In this document: in pieces, positions 62,717 to 64,000 of the stretch
Layout of the letters: each line of letters starts with the position of its first letter
Position numbering within the stretch: the stretch's first letter is position 1
Assembly (NCBI RefSeq): GCF_024679095.1
Contig: NW_026111670.1
Coordinates: 248,001 to 312,000 of the forward strand
Direction of reading: 5' to 3'
Source: Eriocheir sinensis
Lineage: Eukaryota > Arthropoda > Malacostraca > Decapoda > Varunidae
DNA length: 64,000 nucleotides
Program-made: the position numbers and the translations under genes
The notes under the pieces: generated by a model
The model's input: the letters and a program-made list of their open reading frames with translations, nothing else
What the model was told of the DNA's origin: nothing
Database searches by the model: none

Positions 62717-63729
62717 TCTCCAGCTTGGTACTGAAACTTTCTGACGGCTTCACTCCATGCTAGTTTGATTGCCCCAAAGAAAGCTTGATCCAGTGGCTGG
62801 ATAAGGTGACTGGCATGCGCCTTCAGGCAGTAAAGGATGACACCATTCTCGTTACACAGCGTGCTGATTGCCAGGGAATGATGGCTGGAATGGCCGTCCA
62901 CAAACAGCACCACTGGTCGCTTTTCTCCCAATTTGGGAATGAAGATGTCCCTCAGAAAGCTAAGAAAGACCACCTCAGTGATCCAACCATTTGGAGTTTT
63001 TTGAAAAAAAGCCTCTTCAAAACCTTCCAACGCATTGAAGCGAGGATCTCTGGTGTAGGGAAAGATCAGCAGCGGTGGAAGGTACTGCCCCATGGCAGAG
63101 GAGCAGGCCAACATTGTCACTTGCTGCCGTGTGCCACTTGTGACAGAGTAGACGTGTTTTGCTCCTGTCATGCTGATGATTTTCTTTGTCTTTGGACATA
63201 TATTAAAACCACTTTCATCAGCATTAAAGATCCGGTCAGGAGAGGTCAACAAAGTGGGATCGATGGTGTCCAGGTAATGTTTCATTTGCTGAAACCATTC
63301 ACCTAGAGCATCCTTTGTCACAATTGCTCTCTCACGGCCAAGTGGTTGTCCAATTCTTTCCCGTATCTCTGGATGCCTCTTGAAAAAGGCTCGCATCCAA
63401 TCCTTTCCAGGGCGGTTGTTTTTGAAGACAGTCCTCTCTTCCCTATCATCGAGAATGGTTTTCACCATGTCTTTGAGGTCGTCTTTGGTCCGTCCAAAAC
63501 CTCGTTTAGACACTTCAATCAGCCAATCTACTAGCTTCTTCTCCTCTTCCATTGACAGAACTGTTTTGGGAGCAGGCTGCATAGGTCTTCTTCCCCTGAC
63601 CTTATCCCCAAGGGTGGCGTAAGGGATACCAAAAGTTTTGGAGGCGGCATTCAGGGACATCTGTTTAGATCTTACCAGCTCCACAGCTTTCTCCACTTGT
63701 TCTTGTTTGTACCGCTGTGTTGATGCCAT
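62686..63729 (-). CDS. Pogo-like transposase, N-terminal and catalytic part
   Basis: The frame has 347 codons. Residues about 8 to 50 form a pipsqueak-type helix-turn-helix (AASKTFGIPYATLGDKVRG). Residues about 60 to 130 resemble the CENP-B-type HTH (KDWMRAFFKRHPEIRERIG). Residues about 165 to 335 form the DDE_1 endonuclease core with D171 in FNADESGF, D278 in LFVDGHSSHHS and D314 in QPLDQAFFG, a D2-D3 spacing of 35. Such enzymes act in the nucleus, binding the element's ends and cutting and pasting it at TA sites. The start has a good context (G at -3, G at +4). TTTTCAACAG ends 11 bases upstream and could be a splice acceptor, so a 5' noncoding exon is possible. The frame fails at about codon 338, where a one-base shift leads to a premature stop after CHHVHVCPH. 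The core itself has no visible lesion. Confidence 0.9.
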   Translation of the reverse strand: MASTQRYKQEQVEKAVELVRSKQMSLNAASKTFGIPYATLGDKVRGRRPMQPAPKTVLSMEEEKKLVDWLIEVSKRGFGRTKDDLKDMVKTILDDREERTVFKNNRPGKDWMRAFFKRHPEIRERIGQPLGRERAIVTKDALGEWFQQMKHYLDTIDPTLLTSPDRIFNADESGFNICPKTKKIISMTGAKHVYSVTSGTRQQVTMLACSSAMGQYLPPLLIFPYTRDPRFNALEGFEEAFFQKTPNGWITEVVFLSFLRDIFIPKLGEKRPVVLFVDGHSSHHSLAISTLCNENGVILYCLKAHASHLIQPLDQAFFGAIKLAWSEAVRKFQYQAGECHHVHVCPH

Positions 63730-64000
63730 TTCAGCAAGGGCTGTTGAAAAGGATCAGAGCAAAAATACAAATTAACATGCATAATGGAATAATATTTTTT
63801 TTTTCATTTTTTCAAAAAAAAAAAAAAAACTGAAAATGCAGATAGCCTAAAAAGAGAAAACAAAAACAAAACAAGCACTCTAGCCTAGTGTTGCTTTTGC
63901 CTGGTGGGCGCGCGACCCGCCATGAGCGTTTGTGGCGGGTTTGCGCGCTACCCACGCCCTCTCCTATTTGCTGACACTCAGGCATGTTTATCCTCAACCA
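63730..64000. other. Upstream noncoding region of the transposase with GCGC motifs
   Basis: Contains adjacent T and A runs (about 63,794 to 63,829), which give a T-rich tract on both strands. At 63,907 to 63,952 it has GGGCGCGCGACCCGCC and GTGGCGGGTTTGCGCGCTACCC. The latter closely resembles GGCAGTTTGCGCTACCC at the left end (about 60,666), in the same orientation. Promoter elements cannot be identified with confidence. Confidence 0.5.

Larger units (their letters stand above)
61389..63729 (-). pseudogene. Whole transposase gene, broken by four frameshifts
   Basis: Four successive frames together carry the parts of one pogo-like protein: DNA-binding and DDD core, GIYPFNP region, RYEERYD/YEDW motif, proline-rich repeats, TIDDYLTLP motif, charged helix and PHD-like finger. 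Breaks lie at about 62716, 62334, 62248 and 61670. Each can be explained by a small indel: one is a 1-bp shortfall in the first minisatellite unit, and another lies beside an A-run. Scattered indels with little other decay suggest a fairly young dead copy, or uncorrected homopolymer errors in the assembly. The gene has no visible introns in this stretch. Confidence 0.8.
60656..64000 (-). mobile_element. Pogo/Tigger-like DNA transposon, degenerate, right end outside window
   Basis: This segment has normal base composition and a minus-strand transposase of the pogo branch of the Tc1/mariner superfamily, flanked by GCGCTA-centred motifs on both sides. The left limit is set where satellite monomers stop, directly after a TA (60654 to 60655), which suits the TA target preference of this superfamily. 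No terminal inverted repeat can be shown because the other end is not in view. TCCTCAACC near 63,990 is complementary to GGTTGAGGA near 60,877, which may reflect subterminal symmetry. The element could instead be part of a larger flanking region. Confidence 0.75.

Noticed and set aside
62785..63306. 173-codon plus-strand frame
   Set aside because: Lies opposite the DDE core and has no domain of its own.
63741..63750. Splice acceptor upstream of the transposase start
   Set aside because: TTTTCAACAG is plausible, but no donor or upstream exon can be shown in the remaining sequence, so it is only mentioned with the gene.

Overview
This window is eukaryotic, almost certainly metazoan, and has two very different parts. 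Positions 1 to about 60,655 hold one continuous, extremely AT-rich satellite array that runs off the left edge. Positions 60,656 to 64,000 hold a mobile element of ordinary base composition: a degenerate pogo/Tigger-like (Tc1/mariner superfamily) DNA transposon. Its transposase lies on the minus strand, and the element runs off the right edge. No species can be named from the sequence. The call of animal DNA rests on the transposase type (pipsqueak HTH, CENP-B-like HTH, DDD catalytic core, C-terminal PHD-like zinc finger), the intron-like noncoding context and the satellite.

The array is built from a 45-bp monomer. By hand count a typical copy has 25 T, 14 A, 3 G and 3 C on its T-rich strand. 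Monomers fall into about 16 recognisable variants that follow one another in fixed order, giving a higher-order repeat of about 716 bp. Larger units are stacked on this: ~3.42-kb superunits in four copies, ~1.48-kb and ~1.87-kb two-orientation cassettes, a ~6.3-kb segment present twice 45.2 to 45.6 kb apart, and a ~2.46-kb segment present twice in opposite orientation. The T-rich strand switches sides about 38 times, giving 39 orientation blocks. Positions 1 to 5,813 form one large imperfect palindrome. Several switch points are reused word for word at distant places, so they were copied along with the array. Three long (TA)n tracts sit inside it.

Forty-five is a multiple of three and the T-rich strand of the monomer lacks stop codons in all three frames. 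The array therefore shows hundreds of overlapping open frames of 60 to 232 codons made of 15-residue Phe/Tyr/Ile/Cys-rich repeats. I regard none of them as genes.

In the transposon, an intact 347-codon frame (62,686 to 63,729, minus) carries both DNA-binding domains and all three catalytic aspartates. Downstream the reading frame is broken at four places (about 62,716, 62,334, 62,248 and 61,670). A proline-rich 33-bp minisatellite, a charged lysine/glutamate-rich stretch and a C-terminal zinc-finger module follow in shifted frames, and an AATAAA overlaps the final stop. Flanking noncoding DNA carries repeated GCGCTA-centred motifs, probably subterminal transposase sites, and a triplicated 80-bp repeat. 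The satellite stops at a TA dinucleotide where the element begins, as expected of a TA-targeting element inserted into the array. The right end is outside the window, so this cannot be confirmed here.
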